Shown piece by piece: positions 44,721-45,611 of a stretch of 45,611 nucleotides of DNA (position 1 is its first letter; every line of letters starts with the position of its first letter). This DNA comes from Chloroflexi bacterium 44-23 (GTDB lineage Bacteria; Chloroflexota; Anaerolineae; Anaerolineales; Anaerolineaceae). The notes beneath the pieces were generated by a model. It was not told the origin of the DNA and searched no databases. It saw nothing but the letters and a program-made list of their open reading frames with translations. Made by a program: the position numbers and the translations under genes. Location of the stretch: the NCBI GenBank assembly GCA_001899005.1, contig MKUW01000017.1, positions 1 to 45,611 of the forward strand. Direction: 5' to 3'.

Positions 44721-45034
44721 ACCACGAAAAACACAAAATACACGAAAAATTGTCAAAAATGGGATTTTGGTTGACCAGGAAAAACTCGAAATACATGAAA
44801 AGGAATAAAAAAGAAAATTTAATTGACCACGAAATACACAAAATACACGAAAAATAGTCAAAAATGGGATTTTAGTTGACCAGGAAAAACTCGAAATAAA
44901 TGAAAAGGAATAAAAATAGAATATTTAGTTGACCACAAAATACACAAAATACACGAAAAATAGTCAAAAATGGGATTTTGGTTGACCAGGAAAAACTCGA
45001 AATAAATGAAAAAAAGAGATTTCTGAGCTAATAG
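44721..45034. repeat. Left array of about 53-base units beside the GxxExxY gene
   Basis: Six half-units start at 44721, 44773, 44825, 44878, 44931 and 44984, of 52-53 bases. Two types alternate: one opening ACCACGAAA-ACACAAAATA and one opening GACCAGGAAAAACTCGAAAT, giving a 105-106-base super-unit repeated three times. The complement of the first type lies at 45512-45611 on the other side of the gene. Confidence 0.85.
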
Positions 45035-45040
45035 CATGCT

Positions 45041-45460
45041 TCAAAGGGCAATTCTTTCAATCGTTGCTTTGGGATAATGTCCAAAATTTACCAATAAACC
45101 AAGGTGGTATCCAGTTGCTTTAAGATAATTAAATACCTGAGCTCGGTGTTCTCCCCCAATTTCTTTTATTGCTTTAAGCTCAACAATAATCTTTTCAAAG
45201 CAAACAAAATCCGGTTTATAGATTTGTGTTAATGGTTCATTTTTGTAAATGAGCGATAACGCTACCTGGGCTTGAAAAGGAATTTGGCGCAAGGAAAATT
45301 CCTTACTCAGGCATTCCTGGTACACCTGCTCCAGAAAACCGCAACCCATCACGCGATACACCTCAAAAACCGCCCCTTGGATGGCATAACTTTCTTCTTT
45401 ATAAATGATTTTCCCATTTTTTTCTAGCGGTGTTTGAATTTTGCGCGGTTCGAATCCCAT
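45041..45460 (-). CDS. GxxExxY protein, PD-(D/E)XK nuclease superfamily
   Basis: A 139-residue protein with the family signature GFLEQVYQE (Gly41, Glu44, Tyr47) and a PD-(D/E)XK core: Asp83 in KPDF, then Glu93-Leu-Lys95 in IVELKAI. HRAQVFNYLKATGYHLGLLVNFG closes the fold. The biological role of GxxExxY proteins is unresolved. AGGGGAT precedes the ATG at 45460. It is bracketed by inverted arrays of about 53-base units, which suggests the gene and repeats form one element; mobility is inferred. Confidence 0.9.
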   Translation of the reverse strand: MGFEPRKIQTPLEKNGKIIYKEESYAIQGAVFEVYRVMGCGFLEQVYQECLSKEFSLRQIPFQAQVALSLIYKNEPLTQIYKPDFVCFEKIIVELKAIKEIGGEHRAQVFNYLKATGYHLGLLVNFGHYPKATIERIAL

Positions 45461-45511
45461 TATATCCCCTTCGTTAATTTCTTGTTCATTTTTCCCATCG
45501 ACTAAATGCTC

Positions 45512-45611
45512 AAAAAAATCCCAATCTTAAATCTTTGTTCGTGTATTTTGTGTGTTTCGTGGTCAGCTAAATCCCAATCTTAAATCTTTGTTCGTGTATT
45601 TTGTGTGTTTC
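45512..45611. repeat. Right, inverted array of about 53-base units (continues past the window)
   Basis: Two units with a 53-base period (CCCAATCTTAAATC at 45520 and 45573). The complement reads GACCACGAAACACACAAAAT, matching the left-array units at 44721-45034 in opposite orientation. The inner ends also agree (GATTT..TGAGC). The array is cut by the window end. Confidence 0.85.

Noticed and set aside
44721..45034. CRISPR array
   Set aside because: The whole 53-base units are conserved in two alternating types; there are no unique spacers.

Overview
The window reads as a chromosomal stretch of a Gram-negative-like anaerobic or facultative bacterium, most likely of the Chloroflexota (class Anaerolineae). 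This is an inference. It rests on the many lipoproteins with Thr/Pro/Ala-rich linkers after the lipobox, PD40-type propeller lipoproteins, a fatty acyl-AMP ligase/ACP pair, GxxExxY nuclease arrays and many small palindromic intergenic repeats. No rRNA, tRNA, CRISPR array, transposase, integrase or phage gene was recognised.

Layout. 1-397: a PIN-toxin/ribbon-helix-helix-type antitoxin module cut by the window edge. 595-6754: minus-strand lipoproteins, namely three paralogous SGNH-like proteins with GDC in place of GDS, one PD40/TolB-like propeller and an MFS exporter. 7332-11027: a DUF4256 protein and a minus-strand O-acylation operon (lipoprotein, a 48-residue membrane peptide, MBOAT, SGNH partner). 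11028-15511: minisatellite and palindromic repeats, a membrane GGDEF cyclase, a GNAT acetyltransferase and a GT-C membrane glycosyltransferase.

15593-34895 is one large carbohydrate-catabolism island. A divergent promoter region at 17438-17800 carries two near-consensus promoters and three GntR-type operator-like palindromes. It drives DegT aminotransferase plus VOC protein leftward, and GntR regulator, SDR, AraD-like epimerase/aldolase, UlaE-type 3-epimerase, PIG-L deacetylase, a decayed PIG-L copy, a ribose-type ABC importer, an aldo/keto reductase and an FGGY kinase rightward. Facing it is a five-gene minus-strand operon: SorC regulator, E1-alpha, E1-beta and E2 of a 2-oxoacid dehydrogenase, and an SMP-30 lactonase. 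The simplest reading is uptake of a sugar or polyol, oxidation or reduction to a ketopentose, phosphorylation, then 3- and 4-epimerisation into the pentose-phosphate pathway. The co-regulated aminotransferase and N-deacetylase hint at an amino-sugar-like substrate.

34896-45611 holds a 148-bp tandem repeat, a 45-unit octanucleotide array, a small membrane protein, a FAAL/ACP pair, a GH4 glycosidase plus BadF-type kinase, another small membrane protein, class I fructose-1,6-bisphosphatase, a triple-FKBP lipoprotein and a SET-domain protein. It ends in a GxxExxY (PD-(D/E)XK) nuclease gene set between inverted arrays of about 53-bp units.

Most striking for follow-up are the GntR/SorC catabolic island with its amino-sugar-like additions, the GxxExxY nuclease in its inverted-repeat arrays, the three Cys-for-Ser SGNH lipoproteins, the 48-residue partner of the MBOAT system, and the phase-perfect octamer array.
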